From contig OZ025800.1 in the NCBI GenBank assembly GCA_964019425.1, forward strand, positions 1,065,501 to 1,129,500: a stretch of 64,000 bases of DNA, read 5' to 3'. Every line of letters starts with the position of its first letter. The stretch's first letter is position 1. This document shows positions 43,958 to 54,800 of this stretch, one piece after another. Source of the DNA: Flectonema sp. DT1601 (lineage: Eukaryota > Euglenozoa > Diplonemea > Diplonemida > Diplonemidae). The notes under the pieces were generated by a model that made no database searches, was not told the DNA's origin, and was given only the letters and a program-made list of their open reading frames with translations. Both the position numbers and the translations under genes were made by a program.

Positions 43958-44716
43958 ATGAGTGTCTCTGAAGAAATTGTAGTTAACAATGACCGCAACA
44001 ATAAAGTCATTATGAAAGTCCTAGAACAGGGTACAGGTATTGCTGTAGAATATGATGCGACGTTAACTTTTGTAGCAGACGATGACACCGAACAAGAGAT
44101 TCGATTGGGAACAACTGATATTGAAAATCAGATTGAAGATTGCCTTCAAAAGATGAATGCCGGAATGAAATGTCTTTGCTGCTATGACGGCAAGGAGGTT
44201 AAATTGTATTTGAAAGAATTCAAAAACCCCATCAAGCCTTACGATTTAGAAATTGAAGATAAATTATCGACAGCTGACATTCATCGTCTGGCAGGCAACG
44301 AACTTTTTAAGAAAAAACTTTATACTAAAGCAACAAAGAAATACACTTGTGCTCTGAAGTACAGTGACGCAAAGTATGGATTGGGACCTAGAGAACAAGA
44401 GCAGCTTAGAGAGGCATCGGTTCCTATTCAAAATAACTTAGCAGCTATTTCATTACTACAAAACAACTATCATGATTGTATTGACAAAACAACTGAAGTA
44501 CTTCGAACTCAATCGGACAATGCAAAAGCACTCACACGTCGTCTGAAGGCTTTTACTTCAATTCACGAATACGACAAGGCAAGAACAGACTTAGAAACAT
44601 TAACTAAAGTTGACCCTACGAATGCTGAACTCGCTGCTTTAAAATATTTCATCGAGTCGACTGTTGCTAAGGGAGAGAAATCAAATAAAAAAGCATTCAC
44701 AAAAATGTTTCAGTAG
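43958..44716 (+). CDS. FKBP-like/TPR co-chaperone
   Basis: 252 residues, one exon. Residues about 18-90 resemble an FKBP peptidyl-prolyl isomerase fold (KVLEQGTG opening, then alternating strands), but the aromatic active-site residues of true FKBPs are not evident, so it is probably inactive as an isomerase. Residues about 105-240 hold three TPR units: AGNELFKKKLYTKATKKY, then NNLAAISLLQNNYHDCIDK and AKALTRRLKAFTSIHEYDKA. The layout matches the FKBP4/5, FKBP38 and AIP group, whose TPR clamp binds the C-terminal MEEVD of Hsp90 or Hsp70. A co-chaperone role is therefore likely. The leader is unusually A/G-rich up to the ATG. Confidence 0.85.
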   Translation: MSVSEEIVVNNDRNNKVIMKVLEQGTGIAVEYDATLTFVADDDTEQEIRLGTTDIENQIEDCLQKMNAGMKCLCCYDGKEVKLYLKEFKNPIKPYDLEIEDKLSTADIHRLAGNELFKKKLYTKATKKYTCALKYSDAKYGLGPREQEQLREASVPIQNNLAAISLLQNNYHDCIDKTTEVLRTQSDNAKALTRRLKAFTSIHEYDKARTDLETLTKVDPTNAELAALKYFIESTVAKGEKSNKKAFTKMFQ

Positions 44717-44936
44717 CTTACCTTCTATTTAATTTATTGATCATCGCTGCTGTTGCTTATCAGAACCATGCGTAATACGCAATGCTATTCTGAAGACTTT
44801 TTTTGTGCCGTGTTTTTTAATTTTATATAAACATTTCTTCTCATAAAGCTTATATATGTGATTGGTAAGTGAAATAACAATCTTGTAGTGTATCAGCTGG
44901 TTCATACTTACACTCAACCAGCAATATTCACAACGA
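44717..44936. other. Short intergenic gap
   Basis: 220 bases of AT-rich spacer ending in ACTCAACCAG (AG at 44920-44921) 15 bases before the next ATG. No gene. Confidence 0.45.
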
Positions 44937-45455
44937 ATGTCTGATCATGTTATAACTTTATTGAGCAATTGTGCTGGTCTTCAAGGAGAAGACAATAGAA
45001 GAGCGGAGAGCGCTTGGAAAGATCAGTTGAGTGGATCGCACAGATATGTGATAACAGAAAAAATTAGAAAAAAGCGAAAGAGGAAACTACCGCCTACAGG
45101 ACATAAACGATTGGTGAAAAAGAAAATAAAATCAAAACATCCACTCGATTACATCTCATATGGGGATGCTATAAAAACACACGATATGTGGCAACAGTAC
45201 GTCAAAACGATGTCGAAGTCATCACCTTTAGAAGAAATCGAGCTTACTGGAGCCTTAATAAAAGTAATCGAATCATCATCACTTCCAGACATCGGAAAGG
45301 TTGGGATTTGTATTAGAGAAACAGATTCTACTATCACATTACTAACAAACAATGAAACCTTAGTAGTCTTACGAAAGGAAGCCTCGACAGTCAAATTTCG
45401 AGTGAGAGAAAACTGCTGCACGCTATTGCCTGCAGCTCTGCTATTAAGAAAATAG
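44937..45455 (+). CDS. POP4: RNase P/MRP protein subunit Rpp29/POP4
   Basis: 172 residues, one exon. The protein binds the RNA of RNase P (tRNA 5' processing) and RNase MRP (rRNA processing) in the nucleus. Residues about 45-67 are a Lys/Arg-rich segment (KKRKRKLPP, KKKIKSKHP) typical of the family's N-terminal part. A helical stretch, SYGDAIKTHDMWQQYV, follows. From residue 100 comes the Sm-like barrel: ELTGALIKVIESS, GKVGICIRETDSTITLL, and a closing KFRV strand. The archaeal and human proteins share the L-G-A-x-I-x-V and G-I-x-x-x-E-T signatures. Because RNase P in kinetoplastids is a protein-only enzyme, a POP4 here argues against a kinetoplastid source. The ATG follows a CAG at 44921. Confidence 0.85.
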   Translation: MSDHVITLLSNCAGLQGEDNRRAESAWKDQLSGSHRYVITEKIRKKRKRKLPPTGHKRLVKKKIKSKHPLDYISYGDAIKTHDMWQQYVKTMSKSSPLEEIELTGALIKVIESSSLPDIGKVGICIRETDSTITLLTNNETLVVLRKEASTVKFRVRENCCTLLPAALLLRK

Positions 45456-45586
45456 AACTCTGGAGGGTTCCCTTGAGAGGGTCGGTATCCTCAATTGTAT
45501 TTATATGATATCTTGTTATTCAATTAGGGTTTTGGAAATTTAGCTTTTTTCATTTCTTCAGATTACAAACTCAAATAAGACACCAA

Positions 45587-45677
45587 ATGATTAAGGGACT
45601 TGAAGATATCGGATTGTGGAAATGGTGGAGTGCTGGTGCAACAACACCAACAACTGCAACGACAACGACAACAGCAC

Positions 45678-45708
<31 letters not shown>

Positions 45709-46375
45709 CGTATCTCAACCAGAATCAGCAGCTGGCAGTATGCCTGCTTCTAGACGAGAAAGTTCATCGAGTACGAGTTCAAGATTAAGAAACAAAATGA
45801 AAGGACTAACACCCTGTTGTGATATGTTGTCCGTCACTAGTAGCGATTTCGATTCCCTCAAAAGATCTGAGAGTAAAGTTCTTCATCCAGAACTACCAAA
45901 TGGTAACGTTATTGTTGAACTAGTCCTTGGTGAAGGAAGCTCACTTGGTGTTGTTCTAACAGATAGCCTGATGATTAACAAAGTAAGACCTCAAAGTCCA
46001 GCTGAAAAAGCCGGATTAGAAGGATACCTGGGATACTACATTGTTAGTATTAATGATTATGATGTTTATCATATTAATCAAATTACTTCTGCTCTTCATA
46101 CTGGTGGTCCTTTTTATCGTTTGGTACTGAGACCAGCTAAACAATGTGCTGGAGGAGGTGATCATTGTAAGAGATCGGCTACTTCAGCAGGTGGAGGTGA
46201 TGCTCATGTTATATATCATCACAGTACACCAAATACTCCTATAGAGTTTTGTGACACATCTTGTGGAACACCGACTTCTAATCTCTCAGGTACATCTCCA
46301 AAATGGAGGATTCCAGCAGAGGAGTATACAAGTCCACGGGCTGGACTTCCAGAATTTCCTATATTAATATCTTGA
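45587..46375 (+). CDS. PDZ-domain protein with Thr/Ala-rich N-terminus
   Basis: 262 residues, one exon. Residues about 18-42 are a Thr/Ala/Pro tract encoded by CAACAG-like repeats; another frame of the same DNA would read poly-Gln, but only this frame continues into a domain. A Ser-rich linker follows. Residues about 104-185 form a PDZ domain: VIVELVLGEG, the carboxylate-binding loop SSLGVVL in place of GLGF, INKVRPQSPAEKAGLEG, and YYIVSINDYDV. The tail is Gly/Ser/Pro-rich and ends in a short hydrophobic Ile-Leu-Ile-Ser. Likely a scaffold or adaptor; the partner is unknown. The start follows TTTCATTTCTTCAG ending at 45561. Confidence 0.8.
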
Positions 46376-46656
46376 AGGACTTTTCTAACTTCCATTTTCA
46401 CCAACACATTTGTCATTCTGAGGTGTTCGCTTTCAATTCTGATTCTGACTTCGATCTAACAATATAATTCAATAGTTCAGCCTGTTCTATCTAACTTTTG
46501 GGCAAACACCTAACGTTACGCTCCTTTCCAGTAAAGTCCGAAATAACTTCATCTTGTGAGCATAATTTTTCTTATAAATAACAATGCTAACTTCTTCGTT
46601 ATTGTTCCCCTCTCGTGAGACAGCATTCTGTCTGCGTTAAAGAGAAATAAAGGCTC

Positions 46657-46725
46657 TTTTTTTTTTTTTTTTTTTTTTGCACCGACGAAGTCGGAGAAGA
46701 AACTATTCAGATTGAGAGCCGTTTA
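46657..46725 (-). repeat. Short hairpin element with poly(A) end, copy 2
   Basis: Read on the minus strand, 46721-46681 matches 929-970 with only a few differences, and the plus-strand T run 46657-46678 is its A tail. The stem CCGAC/GTCGG at 46682-46694 is intact. Confidence 0.5.
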
Positions 46726-47133
46726 TTTGTTATAGTTAAATATTATCTATTTTTCCGTTGTGCAGTCGGTTATACTGTCTGCAGTCAACAAAATATAAGG
46801 CTTTATCTGAATAGTTTTTTCTTTTTTTTTTTTTTGTTGTTGGTTCAAAAATTGCACCACAGACAATGAATTAATTCTGTCTGAGAATGAAAATGCAAAA
46901 GAAAAAAAATAGAACCAGGTAAAGGTTTTGTTGGATGAACAAAACAAGTCACTGTTTGTATTGTAAAAGGGCAAAGAGGATTAATGATCTGAGGGCTGGC
47001 ATTGCGTAGGGATAGTTCTGACATGATCTCTACTACAAGATGCAGGTTCCGATCGAATATATTATTTTTCCTCTGCCCTTTTTTTAAATACGTACTCGCT
47101 CATTCACAGTACTATCTCGATGCTGTATTTTTG

Positions 47134-47169
<36 letters not shown>

Positions 47170-47527
47170 AGGTATCTTCATATATCTCCGACTTTGGTAC
47201 TTATTCGTTTGTCTTCTGTTTTTTTATTTTCTTATTTTTCATAATTGTTGACAACGTAGTGTTGCACTTCCCCTTTGTTGTGGGTTGTGTTTCCGAACTA
47301 ACCCAGTGGGGAGTCGACTTTTAGTGAAGTAGTGTTTAATTTCTTATTAATGTTGTTTTTCCATTTTACTGTTTGGTAAGCTGAAATGCAAAAAAAAAAA
47401 AAAAAAAAAAAAAAAATTGTTGGATGTCGATTGAAAACTGCTGCGAGAAAAAAACAAACAAACAAACAAACAATAGGCAGGCGATTACCTAATTCCTGTG
47501 GAAAAGTTTATTGACAACAACTCCTAC

Positions 47528-47562
<35 letters not shown>

Positions 47563-47884
47563 CTTCCATCTCGAAGACACGTTTTTGCGAGCGAAAGAGA
47601 ATTGTGACATCGTAACGTTAACACCTTTTACTTTATAGGATTGTTTCCGGTTGCGCATAACAAAAAACGAAGTGTGAGAATTATTTGGTGAGGTGCCAAT
47701 TCTTTTTTTTGATCTGACTACGATATTTCATAGAGAAGATCACTAAAATGTTGTCAGTCTAATCGAATTACTTAACAACAAAACTAATGATTGGTAGCCT
47801 GTGAGCAACGCGACTCTATCTCGTTACTATGGGCGAACAATAGTATGAACAATGATAGAGCAGGCGATCGGGAAGTGACACAAC

Positions 47885-47950
47885 CTGTAGTACGTGGCCC
47901 CCGAATCCCCATATTCGACAACACGTATGGGATTTTATCGATACCAACTG
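47885..47950 (+). repeat. DR1-like fragment
   Basis: GTAGTACGTGGCCCCCG followed by TTCGACAAC resembles GTGGTACGTGGCCCTCG and TTTGACAACG of the copy at 7351-7690. Only this part is recognisable. Confidence 0.4.
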
Positions 47951-48006
47951 TTGGTCTCTTTTCATTGCAACCAGGTTTGGCGGAACCCTATATTCGTTTT
48001 AGCCAG

Positions 48007-48118
48007 TTTCAAGTTGCTTTATATTTAATCACAGTATCAAGTTACCCCCACTTTCTCTGTAGTACAACACGTCTACCTCAACCAGTATTTCAAGTTGCTT
48101 TATATTTAATTACAGTAT
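48007..48118 (+). repeat. 31-base direct repeat, period 81
   Basis: 48007-48037 and 48088-48118 are identical except for one base (TTTCAAGTTGCTTTATATTT core). The repeat is part of the reason the overlapping open frame looks internally repetitive. Confidence 0.7.
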
Positions 48119-48807
48119 TTAATTAGTTGCTTTCCTATCCCAGTTTTTTTCTTTTATACGAATACGGATTTTATTGTTTTCATAATGGCATACGTATCCT
48201 AAAAGGCTTGTTTACACTATAAACTCATTTGTAGTTTATTTTAAAAGCTTTCCCTTTTTTAATATTCTAATCAAAGTCCCCAATTTTGAATAGAAAAATC
48301 TTTTTTTTTCTTTTTTTTTTTTTCGATCCCGCTAGTACAATTCTTTTACTTTTCTTTGTCTGCTGGAATTCTATCTGAGAAAACTAGTTGTCTTTAAAAG
48401 TGCAAGCCAAAGTACAAAGTTGCCTTATTTTCTTCTTCTAATTACATACGTCATTTGGTGAACTTGTAAAGTTAAAAATAAATAAATAAATAAATAAATA
48501 ATTAAGAGAAACTTGTTATTAGGGATTCAAAAGATCCCTTTTTTTTGAGTATTTTAATGATTTATTACTGTTTCTCCACTGTCAAACTATCATCCTTTTC
48601 AATAAAGAAATTGTTTTGTTCTTGAGCGCCACACCTTTGTGAATCTGGTTTTTTTTTTTTTTTTTTTTGTTTTAGCAAATAACAAACTATCTCTATGAGG
48701 TTGACTCGCCAAGTAAGATAACAATTGCAATCAACGTGTTGTTTTCTAACGCTAGCTGCTATTGGTAATTATATTATTGTATCTTTTCCAGCAACAGGGT
48801 GCAGACA

Positions 48808-51800
48808 ATGGAAATTGACAACCCGACTCCGAGTGGTGTCGGAGCAGTCGCACCTCGATACACATCAATGAGAAGGAATGAAGGAGAAAGTGAATCAGAA
48901 TTATCTGGAGAGCTGTGGGTGGTATCGGGAAATTTCGGAGTTAAGAAGAAGAAGGCTTGGGTAGTTGTGAACTACGCTACTAAAAGACTTTCTATTTATT
49001 CTTCTTACAGTAGAGATCATTCAAAGCTGTTAGACGATGTTGATTTTAAACTAATTGTCAAACTGTTTTGGTTCACACACGACAGCAACATCCAGAGCGA
49101 GAGGTCCTCGACTCAAAAACCCCACCGCTTTTGGTATTTTGGTTTAGAATTAGTTAAAGAACCAGGTGGTACAGATCACCACTACCCACAGGAACCTGGT
49201 AAACAACAAGGTACGCATTACACTATTTCAATTTATTATTATCAAATCAACTACATCACAACACATTCATCAAACAGGTACTATGAGAGACAGAAGATCT
49301 GAAGTAGTCATATTTTGTTCTGACGTCAAAGAACACTACGCCAAATGGGAAGCATTCTTAGGAGGTGAAGAGAACATGACTGGTGGGGTAGTAGTCTCAA
49401 ACAGGGAAGACGCTAGAATCTATGAAAACAACGATAGAATAGTTGATTTAACAAATAATTTTGAATCTGAATTAGCAGCCATGAGAGCATCTCATGAGAG
49501 AGAATTACAACAACTAACTCAACAGATGAAGTCAAAGATCGACGACACGGAATCACAATACACAAATCAACTAAACGACGTTGTCGCCAGATCAGACCAC
49601 GAACGAATGATCTCCACCTTCACAATTCAAAAAAAGGAATTCCAGACTCGTGAAGTACAATTTCAAGAGGGTTTGAAATTCGCTCAAACAACGATAAAAA
49701 AGTTGACAGTTGAAAACAGCGAATTCTCTGGGAAATACACTTCAGAAATAACCAGATTAGAAGACGTCATCAGAGATCAGGAAGCGGAAAGACGCGATCT
49801 GCAAAGTCGTTTACAACTTGAAAAGGAAAGAGTAACTATCCTGACTCGAGAAGTAACTGATCGGGTCAGAGAAGACAATTCTTCTTCTAACAATGCTGTA
49901 CCAAAAAGAATATCCACGAATGATGATTTGGATGAAAATGTTAGGAATTTGGAAGCTCAAGTAGCTCAACTAAAGGCCAACAACAAGGCGTTAATGTCAC
50001 AGATAACTGACTCAGCAAAAAGTAACATTTCCGATGGATCTGATCAGCTTTCGGCAAAAATTCAAGAGCTTGAGGACGACAACTGTAAACTTGTTATGTT
50101 ACTTCAAGAAACTCAGGAGGAATTATCCAACAAAGACGAACAATTATCTTTCACTGGAGAAGCCATGGACAAGGCAGCAGATGAAATAGAACAACAGCGA
50201 GAACTTGTTTTTCAAATACACGAACTCCTTCAAGCAGAATTCCCAAATGACATCAGAGCAAAAGATCAACTTGGGACGATGGGTTTATTAGTTGATTTGA
50301 TAGAAGCTTTTCATAGCAAACAGTCAGAGTCAGCGCAGTCATTCCAACCGAGAGATGAATCAGAAACTATTCGTCTATTAGAAGAAGGATTAGAAGTAGC
50401 GAACAACTCACTGGCAGCAACTTCATGTGAACTTTCTAAAGCAACAAAACAACTAATCACAAGAACTAATGAGCTCATGGCTGCTGAAAAGAAAGTAGAG
50501 CAGCTTGGCGGCCATACATCACCTCGAGAGTCAACCGATAAGAATGACTCAGGAAATGGATTGCAATCACGTATTGATGCACTCACTTCTTCTTGTGATG
50601 AGAAGGACCGTAAAGGTATGTATTCTGTTGTGGTGGTAGTCTTTTAGTTTATCTTCCTCTTTGCGAAAATGGATAAAACAACAAAACAACACGACAGTCA
50701 AACTGTACGGAGATCGTATCCGTGACCTCGAAAAGAAACTAGCACTACTTGTCATTGGAGAAGGAGATGAAGTTGGTGTTGAAGAGAAAAGTTCATCAAT
50801 TGAAAGTGTGGTAACAAGTATTCAATCTCAAGCAGAAGTTTATAAAGCAAAGTTTGAAGAACAACAGGTCAAATCGAGAGAACATGAAGAGAAATTAGAA
50901 TTACTAATTAACGAACTTAACAGAGCAAAGGCTGAGAATGGTTTAGTGTTGTCAGCTTTGAAGAATGATCACGACATGGATATGAGTAGATTGTCATGTT
51001 TAAGTGATGCAGCATTGCAACAGTTGACTGATCTTACTGGAAAACAACACTCAGCAATACGTGATAAACTTCTATTAGAAGAGACAACAATAAGAAGTAC
51101 TATTGAAAGTGATTATAATAATCTACTCGTTGATCTCTTGGTTCTCAATCTTCATTTAGTAAGAGAGTCAATGGTGTCAATAAGTAGCCTCATTATCTCA
51201 GTATCTGGTAACACCAATCTCTCAATAGCAGACCACATCTCTTCATCAAACTTCGTAAAAGAAACTTCAAATTTGTTCAACAATGAAACCCTTTGTAGGT
51301 TTGATATTTATAGTTGTTTTGAAGATAATTTTATTTCATTTACTGTGGCATTTAATGCTGGAGTGGTTGAGAAATATCAATCAGTTTGGGGACAGTTAGG
51401 TTCGATAATGAATAGTTTTGGTCCATCAAGCCCAAGCAGAGACCCAGCTACTCACGTTAAGAATAAAGCAGATGAATATGCGCAGGCTCTCTCTGATATC
51501 AATGCGGTGTTGGATTGTAGTGAGATGGAAGCTGCTCCATTTGAAATTTCAAAAAATGCGATTTTACAAATAACAAGACAGCGAGAAGACTCAAACTTAG
51601 CATTAAGAAAAACTATGGAGATTGTCAAGAAGGTCTACACCGCTAATGAGGAAGAAACTCCGGTATTGCAACAGGTTGTCACTGAACTTGGTCACAACAT
51701 ATCAAATATTAAAGATGAATTATTATTATTATCAGGAAGTAGTGAAGAAAGTATAAACGACCTTTCGATTTCAGAATTGGTGTCACTCATAAAACAAAAC

Positions 51801-54800
51801 ACGGGAAGACTTCAGACATCTCTCACAACAGAAATAACAAGTCTCGCATCAACTGTTAGCTCAGCTACATCAAAGTTATCCATTCACTGTGGTGATAATT
51901 TATTAAATATTTCGGAGCTGGCTGCTGTTGTTAGTGACAAACTTACTACTTTACAGCAACAGAATGAGACCGCTACTACAAAATTACAACAGCACTGTGA
52001 CGACGATCACCTCCAACAGGGTTTGGAAAAACTGACTGATGTAGTTTGTGATAGGCTTCGTCTTTTAGAAAATCAAAGCCAGCAATCAGGTCAGATATTA
52101 TCCCCGTTTGTTGTTGATGGAAGTGAGAGTCTGCCAGAAATAGCAACGTCTGTTGTTGGCGTAATCACTGATGCTGTTAATAAATTAACTCCACTTTGTG
52201 ATGAAAGTTGTAAATCAACTTTAGGAGATCTGTCGACGGCTGTCGTTACCGACAATGAAAATATTAAAAAATTACTACTTCAGATCAACGGAGAGGATTC
52301 TTTACTGGCTGTTGAAAGTTTTGTTAACGATTTCTTGAAATCAAAAGATATCCTGTCGAAGTACTCTACTCCTTCAACAAACACTCTAACAGACTTATCT
52401 GAAACTGTCTCTCAACAGATTGATGTTGGAAGTGATTTACAGAAATTAATTAAAGATAAATTATTTCCATTCTTCACATCATCCAACAACGAAATTGATA
52501 TTGTCAACCTGACTGCTGATAGACTTCAGTTAGTCGTAGATGCGATGAATCAACTTGTGCTGTTTGATGATACTTTTGAGAATTCAACTGTCGCTGTTGC
52601 GATTGAAAAACTAATTGATTTACTACAAAGTGAAACAACTATCAGAGAGGTTCTATCAAACACAATCAGAGATGACTCAGCAGACATTGCACAGTTAGTT
52701 AGTACCACAACAAACCATTTACATGAACTAAACGAATTCACTGATCAAATAAAAAGTACAGTCCAGACTGAAACCTTAGAAGACAGCATCAACAAGGTCA
52801 ATGAATTAGAATCAATCATATCGAAGGTCAAAGAGTTAACTAAACAAGATGATCCTAATACAGCAATGAAACACCTCGTTATGTTAACTGATGTGAATTC
52901 AAAAGCATCAATCGCATTAAACAGCACCCCCACTGAGTTATCACAAGCAGCATCTACTGCTGGAGATATCTTACAGTTGTTGGAAGAAACTTTTGCAAAG
53001 GGGGAGCCTTCGTTGAATGCGAAAGCTCTGTCTGATCTGATTAAGAGTTGCAGTGATTGCTTATGTTGTTCTGTACCTGATATCGCTGACACAGCTGCTG
53101 CTACGTGTGAAAAGCTAAAACAGATTACTTCATTACTGAGAGGGGTTCCTGGAGATGATCCAATTAAGTTATGCTCTCAGTTGGTTCAGAAGTTTGAGGA
53201 AACTACAGCTTCGAATAAAACATCATCAGCAACCTTCACAGAAGAGATCTCATCAACAAAACAACAGTGCGCTGACTTGCAAAGTGTTGTAACAGTCGTA
53301 CATGAGATGTTGGCTGCTAAGGTGCTTCCTGAGTATAAAAATTCTGATTTAGAAAGTGTTGCTTCTCAGTTCTGTTTAGACTTCACAAACCTATCTGATG
53401 AGATGACAGCAGCAAAGCAGAAACTTCAAACCGTCGTAAAGTCTGATAGTAGTGACCTGCAAGTGTTAATATCTAAAGCTGATCAGAGAATTCAATTTCT
53501 TGAAAACGAAAATGATTCTGCTGCGACAATCTTAAAAGATCAATCTACTCCAACCTCACAATCAACACTTCCTGATATGGTTAAAACAGTTGTTGATCAA
53601 CAACTGTCTACAATGGAGTTGTTACTTAGCGCTGGGTTTACTGAACCACTTATGACAGACAGAACTCGTAACGCAATCGATAAGTTGACTTCGATGGAAG
53701 CAAATATTTCAACTGCTGATGATGAACAACAACGTGTAATGAAATTACTATCCACATCAGGTTTACCTAAACAAGATTCAACAGAAGCAATGATCGAATC
53801 AGTTGTTGGAGAACTGTTAAAGTCAAGGAGCGAAACGACTTCAGCTTTGAGTATTTTGGATACTATTACTCAAGACGGAGTTGGGATTGTTGAGAAAGCA
53901 ACCAACGCAGCCGCTACTTGCGATCAAACTAGTCGAAGGAATTCCGAAGCAACGGAACTTGCAAACAACACAAACGAAGATCTCTCAAAAAAGAATCAAC
54001 AACTGCTATTAGAGAGAAAGACTGCAACAGTTACTTTAATGCAGGGATTACAACTAAGTCAGACTGAGCAATCACTGGTACAATTAGCTTCTGAATGTTC
54101 CACACAGATGTCAACAATGATGGATACTCAACAAGCTGTAGCAATGAAGTTAGCTGGTGACTTGAAGGGTTTGGGACTGGAACCAGAACAAGATGACGGT
54201 AGAAATTTAAAAACCTTATCAGAAGATGTATCTAAGTTATTACACACCCTCCACAGACAACATGAATTCACAAAAGATAAGCTTCGATTACTTGGTGGTG
54301 ACGCAGATGATTCTGATTTCAGTAAGTTCGCTGAGGATACCACAATGCAAATGCAAAAGTTAAAATGCGATACTGAGACTTGTATTTTGAAACTATCAGC
54401 TGTGCTACCGTCACAAGAGAATTCTGAACCAACTTTAACGTCGTTAACAGATGTACTGATTGGCCAATATAATCAACTTGTGTCACAACATGCTGCTGCG
54501 TGTTCAGCTCTAACCTCAACGCTGTCAACTATCGGAGGAGAGGAAATCAATTATGAAAATGATCAAACAGGAACCTTACCGTTAATAGTTGAGGCTGTTC
54601 AAAAACATCTTCACACTCTCAGTAATGATATTCGAAATGGATGTTCTGTTTTAGAGTCAAGTCTGACTGCTGTGAATACAACAGTCGAATCTAATTCATT
54701 AAAAGATGTTTGTGGATTGATTCAAGTAACGCTTCGATCATATCACACGAATACTAATATAGCGATTGATTGCCTTCGTGGTATTATTACTAAGACTTCA

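Larger units (their letters stand above)
46376..48807. other. 2.4 kb intergenic gap with repeats
   Basis: Contains the opposite-strand copy of the hairpin/poly(A) element, a DR1-like fragment (47885-47950), a 31-base direct repeat, an AAAT microsatellite (about 48473-48502), and A and T runs of 25-35 near 47134-47166, 47391-47415 and 47530-47562. An open frame of 111 codons at 47791-48126 overlaps these repeats and is not accepted as a gene. TATCTTTTCCAG ending at 48791 is the likely splice site for the giant gene. Confidence 0.55.

Noticed and set aside
45600-45788. Poly-Gln reading of the CAACAG repeats
   Set aside because: Only the Thr/Ala frame continues into the PDZ domain; the Gln frame stops soon after the repeat.
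47791-48126. Open frame of 111 codons
   Set aside because: Overlaps a DR1-like fragment and a 31-base direct repeat with period 81, which explains its repetitive sequence; no homology recognised.
48799-48807. Upstream GTG start for the giant gene
   Set aside because: A normal ATG follows three codons later at 48808, 16 bases after a good splice acceptor.
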